DNA of 64,000 nt, taken from positions 58,736 through 122,735 of the forward strand of contig JASAMV010000990.1 in assembly GCA_030248065.1 (NCBI GenBank), given 5' to 3'. The stretch is from Rhynchonema sp. JSB1_4 (lineage: Eukaryota > Nematoda > Chromadorea > Monhysterida > Xyalidae). Positions 33,987 to 44,795 of the stretch are shown here, one piece after another (positions within the stretch are counted from its first letter, which is position 1; every line of letters begins with the position of its first letter). The translations under genes were made by a program, and so were the position numbers. Below the pieces are notes generated by a model. It was not told where the DNA came from, ran no database searches, and saw only the letters and a program-made list of their open reading frames with translations.

Positions 33987-35246
33987 CTAATCTGCTATCC
34001 AGAAACCCCCTGTGTGATGAAAACTGCAGTTTCGTTCCGAACAATCAGCCAAATCAGAATCTTTATAATCGTTACTGTACACCAGTGAATATTCTTGAAA
34101 CGAAGTGAACGAAAGTTGCATATCGATCCGATTATGCCAGTATAAAGAGGATGAAGTGAATACAAACCAACCCCATCTGGCCCAGTTCCAATCGCGTTGC
34201 GTGGCGAATGCCTGCGGTTGGATGTTGCTCTCAGCTTCACGCAACTGCTCAATGTGTGAACTCGGGGTGGTCGTTGGAGATGGCTGGGTGGTCGGCTCGT
34301 TCACTTTGGATGGCTCCGGGGCACCTACCATAGGCATAGCCATGGTTATAATAGCTTGATGAGCAGTTGGTTAATGTTTCACACATGTTTGTGTGCATAT
34401 CTTTTTCCTGAGCTACCTACAGTATGTACCACGTTCGCAACCCGGACACTTGAATTGCGACATCTGGACCCAGGACCTTAGGGACAGGGTAAAACTGTGA
34501 GACATGCAGAATGCGACACGTGTGGTCGGTCACTTTAGTTCACATAAACGCACTCGTGCTTCGTCCAGCACTGATCGGTGCCGCAGCCCTGGTTGTAGCC
34601 TCGACTGACAGGCCAACGGTGCCCGCGCTCGTCGGTCTTTTCTGTTCGCACCAACATTGTTTCTGTGTTTGCACCAGTTGTTTGACGTCGTCCAGTTTCA
34701 ACAGAATGCGATCCACTGAAATTTTTTTAGTTTTTTTAGAAATTGTTGTCACAAAGTTCCCGTGAAGACCATGTATCTAGTTAGTGTCCGGGCTTCCAAC
34801 CGTGGGGATCAGATCAGGACGTTCTTGCAAAGTCGGATCAAATTAAAAATTCTACGGACGTATAATCCAGTTACATCCGCATGTGTTCGATCGTGGACGA
34901 CCGACCACACGTTTGATCGATCGACCGGGCACATAAGTTTGACACCGACTTTCTATTCTTTGCAATTTGCGTACCGGCCGCCAGGGTTGCATAACGTAAG
35001 CTTATCATACAATTGTTACGATAACTTCTTTATGTTACTCGCAATCGTGCTGAATCTTCTCAATCGACTTTTCAACCAACATTTCACGGTCAAATCATCC
35101 TGTTGCGACCAGGTCGAGCCAGCAGTGGATCGCTGTTGTGGCTGCCAGATGCTACCACCCATGCCCAGAGGGGCAGTGACGACAGGGGGGATTAGTTGGC
35201 AACGCGCCAATAGAGGGACAAGGGATAACAGCACGATTGCTAACAT
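33987..35246 (-). CDS. Putative secreted protein, exon structure partly resolved
   Basis: The first exon (35110-35246) starts MLAIVLLSLVPLLARCQLIP, a typical signal peptide, and continues with a Q/S/T/P-rich mature part. Further minus-strand segments look coding: about 34548-34713 (DRILLKLDDVKQLVQTQKQC, then WCEQ), 34172-34325 (EPSKVNEPTTQPSPTTTPSS, then HIEQLREAESNIQPQAF) and the last exon 33987-34009 (GGFWIAD and stop). Together they suggest a small extracellular protein with a Ser/Thr/Pro linker that could be O-glycosylated. The exon between 34750 and 35000 is unresolved because all minus frames are partly open there, and an alternative Cys-rich frame (GCGTDQCWTKHEC) overlaps the second segment. 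I do not recognise a family. It may be two genes rather than one. Confidence 0.4.
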
Positions 35247-35862
35247 TGTGTGTTCCTTGTTGGAAAATAATAAATGTAAGTTCGGAACCAAACTTTGTTT
35301 ACAAACGAGATTTTTGACGAAATACTGCAGCTATGGTAACTGAAATTAGACCAAGCGTGGTAGTGGAATGTTGGTGAAGAATGCGTGGGCCTTGTTGTGA
35401 TCTGTCTTTTATGACCATAGTTATTAGCCACTAATTGTTCCGCAAGGTTATCTGATGGTGAATCCCACTGTTCTGTCTAGTAATTGGTCACTTCTTCAGC
35501 TCTAATTGAATCACACAACTTTTGTTTTAATGCACGTCCATAGTAAGCTGGAGTTATGGTGACCGTGACCACACGCGTAAATAAGAATACTGCAAAGTAT
35601 GTTTAATCCCGTATAGAAGGATATTACAGAATGACAAAACTGTGTATTTGTAACTGTAAAATACGTGCCCCTGTACACGTGAATTCAGAAAAAGTGGTCA
35701 AGATCGTTTTCACGCAATTGCAGTGCAATGGAAACAATGTCCACACGATGACCCCTTTTATAACGATGTGATGTGACCTGACAGCAAGAAAATCAATTGT
35801 ATTCAATTCAAATAACGTATTGATCTTTGATCAGTTCAATTCTAATTTTCAGATAAGTGACC
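35247..35862. other. Divergent intergenic region
   Basis: It lies between the putative secreted-protein gene (minus) and the first YHYH gene (plus), so it should hold both promoters. Nothing else identified. Confidence 0.45.
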
Positions 35863-37880
35863 ATGGTCAAGTGGTTTTGTTTTGCCGTCTGTGTGGCCCA
35901 GTGCTATGGCTGTCCCGGTGCCTTCATTGATACGAGTCCGTCATGCAGGTTTGTATATATGACACGTTGATTTTGGGTTATTTGGAACGTTAGTGCCATA
36001 TACCGTATACAAGCGCGGAGTGTTATTCCCCCGCATCTTTTTGAGGAAACCTTGCGGCTAAAATTTATTCTGTTTCGAAATAAGGGCATAATATGTCGAT
36101 GTGTGCACTGCACCATTGGTCTGAGCTTTGTACACAAGAGAAATGGAAGACTTCAGTTTTTTTCTGAAAATGGCAAAGATTCATAACGTTTTCCAGCAAC
36201 AACGTAAACGTCAACGTCAACACACAAACATCGAGTCTGACCGACACCGGTCTGAGTGCACATGATCTGGCACTGAAAGTGGCCACATTTTGGACCAACG
36301 GAAAGTGTCCCACCGGAACAGCGGATTCGGTAAATTCTCGGTGTCAATTGTATATTTTTCAGAAATTTTTTTTGTTTAAATTTTTTTCCATCCAGGCCAA
36401 CACGTGCTCGCAAGGCAAATGTGATTCAACGTCATTGCGAACAGAAAGCTATTACTCGGAGCAACTGGTGACAGTGAGTGGTGCACAGTACAGACAGGTG
36501 GTCACCAACAACATGCCACATCATTGCTCGCAGGTTTGAGCTTGAATTTGGAGGACTCCAAGAATTGTTTAGTTGGCCTGTACCCAATGCAAAGGCTGCT
36601 GAAATTACGGTACATCTTTCTACAAGCACACAAGGCTTACTGTCTGTCGTGAACGTGGAACAGCACAACATGAGAAACTGTACAGAGTACAACTTAAATG
36701 TTTTTTTGACAAAGTTCAAGCAAATTGCACAGATTGGCGCCACGATCACCAGTTCGTACAGTCAATGTGAGCATTTCTATGCGCTGCTGTTGCCCGTCAG
36801 CCCCACCAAAACCACCACGTACACGTCATACGGCATCGGTGCGATTGGAATCGCCAGAAGTGGTCGGTACGGCTGATGTTTTATCGAAGATGGTTTTTGG
36901 AGAAAAATCAAAATCCTCAATAAAAAGCTATACCTATGCAGTACTAACAGTAGTAATTTGTCAGTGAAGTGACTCGGTTCATTAAAAAATGATATACGCC
37001 CCCATGTGCTGAGCGTAAAATGTACACAGTGACGCACACTATGCTGCGCGCTGTCAGTCAATGGTCTGTAAATAACTGCCTGGACAACCCGATCAGTTAT
37101 TTTTACACATAAAATTATAAACAAATTAATGAAACACAATAATTCCCAGGTGCGGCAATCTTCAGTCCCCAGATATCAGCGGAGACATGCGATGCAGCAG
37201 CCGTGTCCGAAGCCGACTACTTTGATTCGTGTACGGGACACACGGATGTTGACTGTGTGTATCACTATCACAAACCACCGGTCTGCATTCAGGTGAAGAG
37301 GGAACTTTTTGGGCCCCACTGTAAATACATAACAGGAATGCGGCTTCACTGCCTTTAGGACTACAACAACTGCGGCTTGATTGGTTACGCTCGAGATGGC
37401 TTTCAGATCAGAGGTCCATGTACAGTAACCCTAGCCGACAGCACCAGCGTTACGATGACGTCCAATTATGTGTTGGTTATGTTTCGAAGATATTTATTTA
37501 AAAATACGAAAACAATTTTAAATTTGCAGTCAAAACGGCGCCAAAAGTGGTTGCGGCACGTCGCATTACACCTACGACGCGGGCAATGGGGGCAATCTGG
37601 ATGAAGCGAATGGGTACCAGTTCGCACAAGATGTCAGCGCGGCGAATGGCGCCATACAGTTTGCCAGTGGCGATTATGTCTATTTCATGACCGATGCGGT
37701 TAGTTATCAAATGTTAGAATTGTTAGTTTAATAAAAGCTCTTATTTGTTTTTTCGCAATGGGTGCTTTCACTTCCAGCAACAATTTATCCTGCCCTTTAC
37801 AGTACCCGTACACAATTCCCGGCTACTTTGGATCAACGGTCTCATCGATTTGCGAGTTCACGATCAGTGATTTATCGTAA
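35863..37880 (+). CDS. Secreted YHYH-domain protein, copy 1
   Basis: Eight exons join to 329 residues: 35863-35948, 36197-36329, 36396-36533, 36733-36862, 37150-37292, 37359-37471, 37530-37698, 37803-37880. A signal peptide (MVKWFCFAVCVAQCYG) precedes a cysteine-rich extracellular domain. Conserved blocks are FWTNGKCPTGTAD, TNNMPHHC, CEHFYALLLP, the eponymous CVYHYHKPPVC (exon 5), NCGLIGYARDGFQIRGPC and YPYTIPGYFGS. These define the YHYH family, extracellular proteins of unknown biochemical role with a metal-site-like histidine cluster. The second copy starts 515 bases downstream with the same exon lengths and phases. All introns are GT-AG. A near-copy of the recurrent 10-mer (CTGATGTTTTAT) starts 11 bases after the exon 4 donor. 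Family assignment is firm; function is unknown. Confidence 0.9.
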
Positions 37881-38394
37881 CTTGCTCTGTATCAATATTT
37901 TTCATCAATCAGCGTAACAATTCACGACCAAGTCTTTATTGACGCACGCCCCACACACATTTACACACTTAAAGACTTTTGTGCACCGACGTAAAGTTTT
38001 GATTCGATACTTTCGATGTCTTATTGTATGAATGAAAGAATACGCGTTATGCCGCATTACACCAACACCTTTGGAGGATGAAACCCAGGTCCTGTACGTT
38101 TTTGTTATCCTACTGTACGTCTGCAGTTGGCGCAGTGTTTTTTTTAAAGAATGAACTGTGAGCGAAAGATCCGTGTTGACCCCCAGTCTTCGGATCACAC
38201 ACCTTCTGCACCAAGACACGTGATAAATTCGGCAGACAAACAAATGATGCGTGAAGGAATCCGAAACCCACTCCACACATGTTCACGGTTATAACGACAG
38301 TTTTCTTCCGCGCTTTTATTACCTACAGCAGTAGTTTCTTTTTTTGAATTGTTATTATCAATAAGATCCAGCAAGTTGAAAAATTTTATTCAAA
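37881..38394. other. Spacer between the two YHYH genes
   Basis: 0.5 kb holding the 3' flank of copy 1 and the promoter of copy 2. No repeat or additional frame recognised. Confidence 0.5.
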
Positions 38395-40570
38395 ATGCTG
38401 AAACCGATTGCTGGATTGTTCCTAATGGCCGTTGCGTGCCAAGCGTGTCTCAATCTCCTGGTTGTTCCACCAATGTGCATGTAAGTTGTGACGGACATGG
38501 TTGACCTACAGCTACCAACATTGTGGTTCGGGTTATCAGATAAAGGCATTTGTTTTCACGAAATCAATCCCAAGAATTTTGAATGCCTTGACAACCTTTG
38601 GGCTAATCCGGGATCGGAGCTGCTCTGGTTTACCTACAGGTAGGCAGCACAGTCATGCACTGCGCACAATTATTTTTAATCTATAACATACAGCAACAAT
38701 CGCAACTCTGGCGTCACGACGGTGTCGTCGAGTTTGGCCGACACCCTCCTGACCTCGCAACAGATCGCCAGCAAGGTGGTGACCATGTACACCAATGGAA
38801 AATGTCCAACGGGAACTGCTGATAAGGTACGGTACGATACAGTTATGCAAGATGTATGCCCTCAGTTGGAAGGTCAATGCATGCAACACAGCCGGCAAAG
38901 AAACTTTCTTTGCACTGTTTTGTTTTCAGTTTGATGAAATGCATGAAAATAAATAATGACCAAATGAGACCAATGCTTGCGCGGTGTGGGAAACACACAA
39001 GAGCTAGCCAACGTTTTTTATGGAGTCAGTGGTGAATATTTTGCTTGGGCATACGAAACAAGGCTGACGTCGGCGAGGACCAACAGTTTTTAGTGCGGTG
39101 CACAATTTTTGTCAAAAAACACATCAATATACATACGAACGTGTCAAAATTTGCAAAAATGATTCCCGATTTGAACGACAAATTGCGTATTTCAGACAAA
39201 AGCCTGCAGTCAGGGCAAGTGCAACACGGGTTCGCAACGAGTGACCAGTTATTACGCTGAGCAGTTGGTGACGGTGAACGGTGTGAAACAAAAGCTGATC
39301 ATCACCAACAACATGCCTGATCACTGCTCGGAGGTTCCAATCTCATTTTGAATATAAAAATAATTTTTGTCAGGTGTACATTATGCTCAGATCGGTGCCA
39401 AAACGTCGAACCCAAACCTTGCGTGTGAACATTTCTACGCGATGCTGGTGCCGGTGAGCCCGACCAAGGGCACCACATACACACAGTGGCAACTGGGTGC
39501 CATTGGAATTGCGAATAGTGGTTAGATGGGGAAAGGAACTGTAAGCAGGACGAATCCGATCAACAACTCACCAAGTTTAACATTTTCTTCCCAAACGTAG
39601 GTAACGTAAATCAAGTGGTGCACGTAAGCGTGGCACTTAGGCTTCTCACGAGCAGCCGTGGTTCTTATAGTAACCGACAGTGTTGGTCGAAAGCAATCGA
39701 AATAAAGCAATTGAAATTACAATCAACTGAAACATCACAGGTGCATCAATTTACAACCAACAATCAGCCGCGTCAGGTTGCAACATTGCCGCCATCACCG
39801 AAGCCGATACATTCGATTCGTGCACTGGGCACGCGGACAGTGACTGTGCGTATCACTACCACAGTCCACCCGTCTGTATAAAGGTATGAGTGAAACATCT
39901 GCTGGATTGTTTGTCGAACAATTGCGATCATTAATGTTCCCGTTTCTGACATCAAACTCAGCTGACTTTCTGATGTTGATGCAGGAGTACAACCAATGCG
40001 GGCTGATCGGCTACGCACGCGACGGTTTCCCAATTCGCGGTCCGTGTTCAGCCACATACATTGACGGCACCGGCACCGTGACGATGAAGAGCAGTTATCG
40101 GTGAATTTCTGAAAAAACAGTTTGCAATATTTATTAAATGACAAACGTTTATGCGCAAAAAGTGCATAAAAATTATAATTTAGCGAGACTGCCAGTCCGG
40201 GTTGTGCAGTCAGTCATTTCACCTACGACCCAACCACGACAGGTGGTAACCTCGATCAAGCTAATGGACACACTTTTGCCAAAGCCGCCACGGGAGCGAA
40301 TGGCGCAAAGTTTGCAGCGGGAGAATATGTGTACTTCATGACCGATCATGTTAGTTTGTTTGTCTTGCTTTCCTTTCGGCTACCATTGACGTTTCGGGCT
40401 AATTTATATGGCAAGAAAAGACAAGCGCGATTTGTTAATTATACATGCTTCATTCCCGATTCATAAAGGGAACTTGCTCTCCGTGTTTTCAGTATCCATA
40501 CAGTTTGCCGGGCTACTTTGGAACGACCGTCACCCACATCTGTGAATTTACACTCGCCGACTTGGCTTGA
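38395..40570 (+). CDS. Secreted YHYH-domain protein, copy 2
   Basis: A tandem paralogue of the preceding gene with eight exons: 38395-38480, 38694-38826, 39196-39333, 39391-39520, 39741-39883, 39985-40100, 40184-40349, 40493-40570. The product is again 329 residues. Exons 1, 2, 3, 4, 5 and 8 have exactly the same length as in copy 1, and exons 6 and 7 differ by +3 and -3 bases, so phases are conserved throughout. The signal peptide is MLKPIAGLFLMAVACQA. Conserved blocks are MYTNGKCPTGTAD, TNNMPDHC, CEHFYAMLVP, CAYHYHSPPVC, QCGLIGYARDGFPIRGPC and GYFGTTV. The intron before exon 5 ends with the reverse form of the recurrent 10-mer (TGAAACATCACAG), and the intron after it starts with a near-copy. 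Protein identity between copies is moderate, so the duplication is not recent. Confidence 0.9.
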
Positions 40571-41100
40571 TGTGATATTAAATACGTGTTAGGCTGTGCT
40601 ACTTGTTTTGAAATTCATAGTTCTGCAATCATGTTGAAAGTTGAACTGTGAGAATGTTTTATTTTATTTTTTATTTGATGTGGTTGTGTCTCGAAAAAAG
40701 TGTACAACAAGGTGCGACCGGTGCGGACACCTCGCTAGTGAAAATGGAACTCCGTTTCGGCCGCGCGTGCCATTTCCAAGAGAAAAGTTCAAGTTCAAGT
40801 TCAGTCAGAATCAGCAGATGATGGATGACGTTAGAAATCTTCACATTCACAATCGATTAGCATTCAGCAGAGGTGCCCATTTTTGGAGCGGTGGTTAGTG
40901 TACCTCCTTGGGGGGAATGGTGCGGGGGAAGACCCAAGTTCGGGAAAAAGCCGTGCTTTGAGGTCGAAAATTTGGCCAGTTTTTGCCCCTTTTTGGAAAA
41001 AATTCTCCACAAAAGGAAACAACATTGACCTAAAATAAAATCAACCACTTTAGGCCTAAAAATGACCATTTTGGCCTAAAATGCTTATCTTAGGTAAAAA
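40571..41100. repeat. Fragment of the hAT-MITE family in reverse, with TTCAAG repeats
   Basis: From about 40870 to 41100 the sequence is the reverse complement of the interior of the 44436-44787 MITE (GGAAAAAATTCTCCAC..., TTAGGCCTAAAAATGACC). A short (TTCAAG)n run is at about 40786-40803, and a second (41101-41126) ends the LINE that follows. No gene recognised. Confidence 0.6.
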
Positions 41101-43190
41101 TTGAGTTCAAGTTCAAGTTCAAGTTTTTTATTGCATCAGAAGCAACATGGTAACGTCAACAACACGCATAAGCTGGACAGTAACGACGAGACCATAAATA
41201 ATTACAAGTGTTTAGTGGGCCAGTGGATAGTTACGGATCGAGAGATGTAGATGATGATAAGGAGCAAAAAACACAGAAAACACAGAAACACAGCATGATC
41301 GGTCAATTACATTTCACACACGGACGGAATAAATTTCACTGGCAGCAATCGCAATTTGTACAGCAATTCAACAATCAAGCTTTGCGAACGAATGACTCCT
41401 TTGAATGTGCCCATTCGCAGGAAAACAGCAAAATCAGGTAAAGCATTGTAAAGATGGGACATGATAACAATAGCACTGGTAGCGAGAATATGAGTTTTAG
41501 CACGTGGGATACAAATGGCACGAGAATGATTAAGACGAGAACTGGAGCGAGAATTGGAATCAGAAATGAACGAAATAGAGTCAACAGGAGCAGCACGAAT
41601 ACCAAGAACATAAGAATGCATCAATCTCAGACGACGTTTCATGACAGTGACACCCACATAATCAACACCAAACATTGAACACAACTGCGAATATGACACA
41701 GACCGATCATAATTGCCAGAGAACATGCGAATAATGGATTTTTGTGTTCTTTCCAACAAATTACGTGAATAGTCATGAATAGGATAGGTCACCTCACACG
41801 AATAGTACATGACAGAGCAAATCAAGGTTTGATACAGATAACGCATGACAGACACAGGTAGATCATTACGAAAGGTACGGTACAATGAACCAGCAATTTT
41901 CTTCACTTTCACAGACGTGGCAGTAGTATGGAGACCAAAATCAAACTTGGAATCAATAACAGCACCCAGATATTTGTTTGCATCGACAACATCAATCGGA
42001 CATTCATCAATCACAATAGCAGGGACAGCGGGACATGAACTTGAGCGAGCAAATTGTTGAAGTTTTGTTTTGGTAGAATTAATGGAGAGAAGTTTGTGTT
42101 TGGAGAAGTGCTCGACAATCAAGTTCACATCCTCTTGCAAATGCTTTTCACAGTCAGGTGTACACATGAAGTGAATCAGTACCAGATCATCAGCATAGAG
42201 AATAATACGAGAACATGGAGAGAAATGCAGTTTTGCAACAGAGTTGACGTATGCGATAAACAATAACGGTCCTAATACACTGCCCTGCGGCACACCAGAG
42301 AGAACAGACAAGAAATCAGAACACACACCATTTACATTCACACATTGGGTTCGATCAGACAAATAGGATTGAATCAACAACAATAAATCGGGTGGAACAT
42401 TGAAATCGTCTTGTAACACACGCAATAATAGATTGTGAGGAACGGTATCGAAAGCCTTTCGAACATCAAAATACACAGCAACAACAGAATTTGAAACATC
42501 AAGAGCACGAGTGACTGTATTATTGAAATGCAACAGGGCCTCAGTTGTAGACTGACCTCCACGAAAACCGAACTGCGTTTCTGAGAGTTTGGGGGCAATG
42601 AACCCGTTCAGGATGTTTCGAACGTGCTTCTCAGCGATTTTTGAGCACAGCGGTAATTTGGAGATGGGGCGGAAGTCCGATGGGTTTTGAGGGGTCTTGA
42701 CTTTCGGCACGGCAGTGGCAACGGCCCGTTTCCAACCCGACGGCCACGTGTGTTCGTCTATCGATCGATTGATGAGTACAGCGAGAGCCGGAGCGATCAC
42801 GTGGGCACAGTTCTTGAGCATTTCGCCGGTGATGCCATCGATGCCACTGGCCTTGCGAGGGTCGGCTGTGATGAGACTGTAAAGCACGTGTGAAACATCA
42901 GTGTACCATTCGGGTGGCACGGGACCGGTTGAGTTCAGAACCAGTACCTCAACGTCATTGACGTTCCATACACTGGAGAAATGTGTTGATAACAGTGCAG
43001 CCAAACCAGCACTGTCAGCAACGCACTCCCCATCAGTGTTGGCCAGAGACACTTGTTCTGTGCTGCTCCGTCCCGTGTACTTATTCAGCTTTTGCCAGTA
43101 GTCAGAGGCGGCTAGGTGCCTTGCCTGGTAAGCAGTGTTGTGGGCTGTGGCCGGGGGGATGGGGATGCCGCCTGTGTGAGGGGTAGGTAA
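41101..43190 (-). mobile_element. 5'-truncated LINE with hexamer tail
   Basis: The element comprises the reverse-transcriptase frame, a 3' UTR of about 200 bases, an AATAAA-containing end and a tail of TTGAAC hexamers on the minus strand (41101-41126). LINEs of several clades end in such short tandem repeats instead of poly(A). The endonuclease half is missing; homology fades at about 43190. A second copy of a TTGAAC-type tail is at about 45729, in the opposite orientation. Confidence 0.75.
41307..43174 (-). CDS. LINE reverse transcriptase, 5'-truncated ORF
   Basis: A minus-strand frame of about 600 residues without an upstream endonuclease. It begins in an open stretch (RHLAASDYWQKLNKYTGRSS) with no proper start codon. 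The RT core is complete: DPRKASGIDGITGEMLK, FRPISKLPLCSKIAEKHV, QFGFRGGQSTTEALL, VYFDVRKAFDTVPHNLLL, SGVPQGSVLGPLLFIAYVN and the catalytic YADDLVLI. A thumb-like region follows (KYLGAVIDSKF). This is a non-LTR retrotransposon RT; the motif style fits the CR1/Jockey/RTE group, but the clade cannot be fixed by eye. No frameshift or stop interrupts the core, so the insertion is fairly young. In situ it is probably not translated for lack of its 5' half. Confidence 0.9.
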
Positions 43191-43282
43191 CGTAGTTAAA
43201 TACCTTGCAACCGCACTCGTTGGAGGAGGGCGGCGGAGGCGGAAGGGGTAGTGGATGGGGTGGGGGAAGGAAGGGTAGGTAC

Positions 43283-44409
43283 CAGAGATCGGAAACGGGC
43301 CGGGTAAAGTCGGCCCGGCCCGGCCCGGTCGGCGAAAAGTCCGGCCCGGCCCGGCCCGGCCCGGTGGAGGGCTGCAGGTCGGCCCGGCCCGGCCCGTTTT
43401 GGCTTGAGGTCGGCCCGGCCCGGCCCGACCCGGTCAGCCAATTTTCAAGGGCTGAAAACTAAAAAAGTCCAAAAAGCTGAAAAAAATTCGAAAATTTTCT
43501 GCAGAATACTTGTTTTCACTGGTTGTACAGCTGGGGGGAAAGGTAGGTAGGTAGATTGACGCGCCATCCTGATGCAGTACGTAAGTCGCCGCCCCGGTTG
43601 GTACAGTAGTGTAGTAGGTATGGTATAATTTTTGGCTCAAAATGGTTTAAAATCGGTATTTTTCACTCCATATAGGCGAAAAATCGCGCGTGACGCGCGA
43701 AATTAGCGCTTAAGAGTACATTCTCATCAATATGTAGACATAAAATTTTGTTCCCGGACGACTCCCCCCAGCTCGGCCGGTCGGTACTACAGTAGGTAGG
43801 TTGATTGCAGGCAGGCTTTTTTGGTGGTACAGTAGGAGTAGGTTGATTGCTGCAAAGCAAAGGCCTGGGTATGGGTAAAGGCAGTCTACACGAGGTTGTC
43901 ACTCAGCCCCCGAATACCGTAACCCACCGTAATTTTGATCTGCAAGGATCGTGTCGAGACCATTTTGGTTTTTATCTATGTTTTGCGTGTTAGCGCCAAC
44001 ACCAACCAACATTTCCAAGTTTTGGTGATCGACGCGCATGATGACAATTTCCAGCTTGCTGCCGCTAATACACGTGTCGATAAGCAGCGATCAGCAAGGG
44101 TCTCGCAACGATCTCGCTTGCGGTGGGTTACGGTATTCGGGGGCTGAGTGACAACCTCCTGTAGACTGCCTTTAGCTACTGCTTCTTTCTTCAAAACGAT
44201 GACTGAAAAGATCAAGAACTAGGAAATGTTATTGCGCGAAGCGCAAAAATTTTGAAAATTTTGGTTCAAAAAATGGTAATTTCGTTCAAATTTAGGCATA
44301 CCGGGCCGGACCGGGCCGGGCTGCTCGGCCCGGCCCGGCCCGGTCCCCCCAAATCTCCGGCCCGGCCCGGTCGACCAACTCCAAAATCGCGGCCCGTTTC
44401 CGATCTCTG
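43283..44409. mobile_element. hAT-like non-autonomous element, 1,127 bp, with (GGCCC)n blocks
   Basis: The inverted termini CAGAGATCGGAAACGGGCC (43283-43301) match perfectly at the right end (44391-44409). An exact 8-bp target duplication GTAGGTAC occupies 43275-43282 and 44410-44417. Both ends carry (GGCCC)n tracts of over 50 bases. Inside are a derived copy of the family B interior (GGTAGGTTGATTG units, GCGCGTGACGCGCG palindrome) and an inserted 295-bp MITE. A CAG start and 8-bp duplication are the hAT signature; no transposase is encoded. Confidence 0.85.
43878..44172. mobile_element. 295-bp MITE with long TIRs and TA target duplication
   Basis: Termini AAGGCAGTCTACACGAGGTT on the left and the matching complement on the right (one mismatch in the first 50 bases) extend as inverted repeats for about 75 bases, ending around GAGACC. 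TA dinucleotides flank both ends (43876-43877 and 44173-44174), as for Tc1/mariner-type MITEs. It is nested within the 43283-44409 hAT-like element and so is younger than it. Confidence 0.85.
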
Positions 44410-44435
44410 GTAGGTACCTTGCAATCATCCCGGAG

Positions 44436-44787
44436 CAGTGTAGTTCCTGGAGGGGAGGGGGGTCCCCCTCGGGTACGCTATCTCCCCCTCAGGTGGTACA
44501 CTATCCCCCTATCTCTCCCTCCGGGTACACTATCTCCCCCAATTTTTGCCTAAAATAGGCATTTTTAGGCCAAAAATGTGTGATTTTAAGGTCAGTGTTC
44601 TCAAAAGTCGCCAAAATACCCTTTTTATGAAGAATTTTTTCCAAAAAGGGGCAAAAATGGGTAAAATTTTCCACCTCAAAAAGTGACTTTTTCCTGAATT
44701 TGGCTCTTCCCAAGGGGGGTACACTATCTCCCCTCCGAAAAGAACGGAGGGTCCGCTGTCTCCCCCTCCGGACCAGGAACTACACTG
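44436..44787. mobile_element. 352-bp hAT-like MITE, intact reference copy
   Basis: The left end CAGTGTAGTTCCTGG (44436-44450) and right end CCAGGAACTACACTG (44773-44787) are perfect 15-bp inverted repeats. The flanking 8-bp direct repeat TCCCGGAG is exact (44428-44435 and 44788-44795). The interior has CTATCTCCCCCTCC words on both sides of an A/T-rich core with TTTTTAGGCC. This copy defines the family whose fragments fill 23.0-24.3 kb, 25.7 kb, 40.9 kb and 45.5 kb. Confidence 0.85.
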
Positions 44788-44795
44788 TCCCGGAG

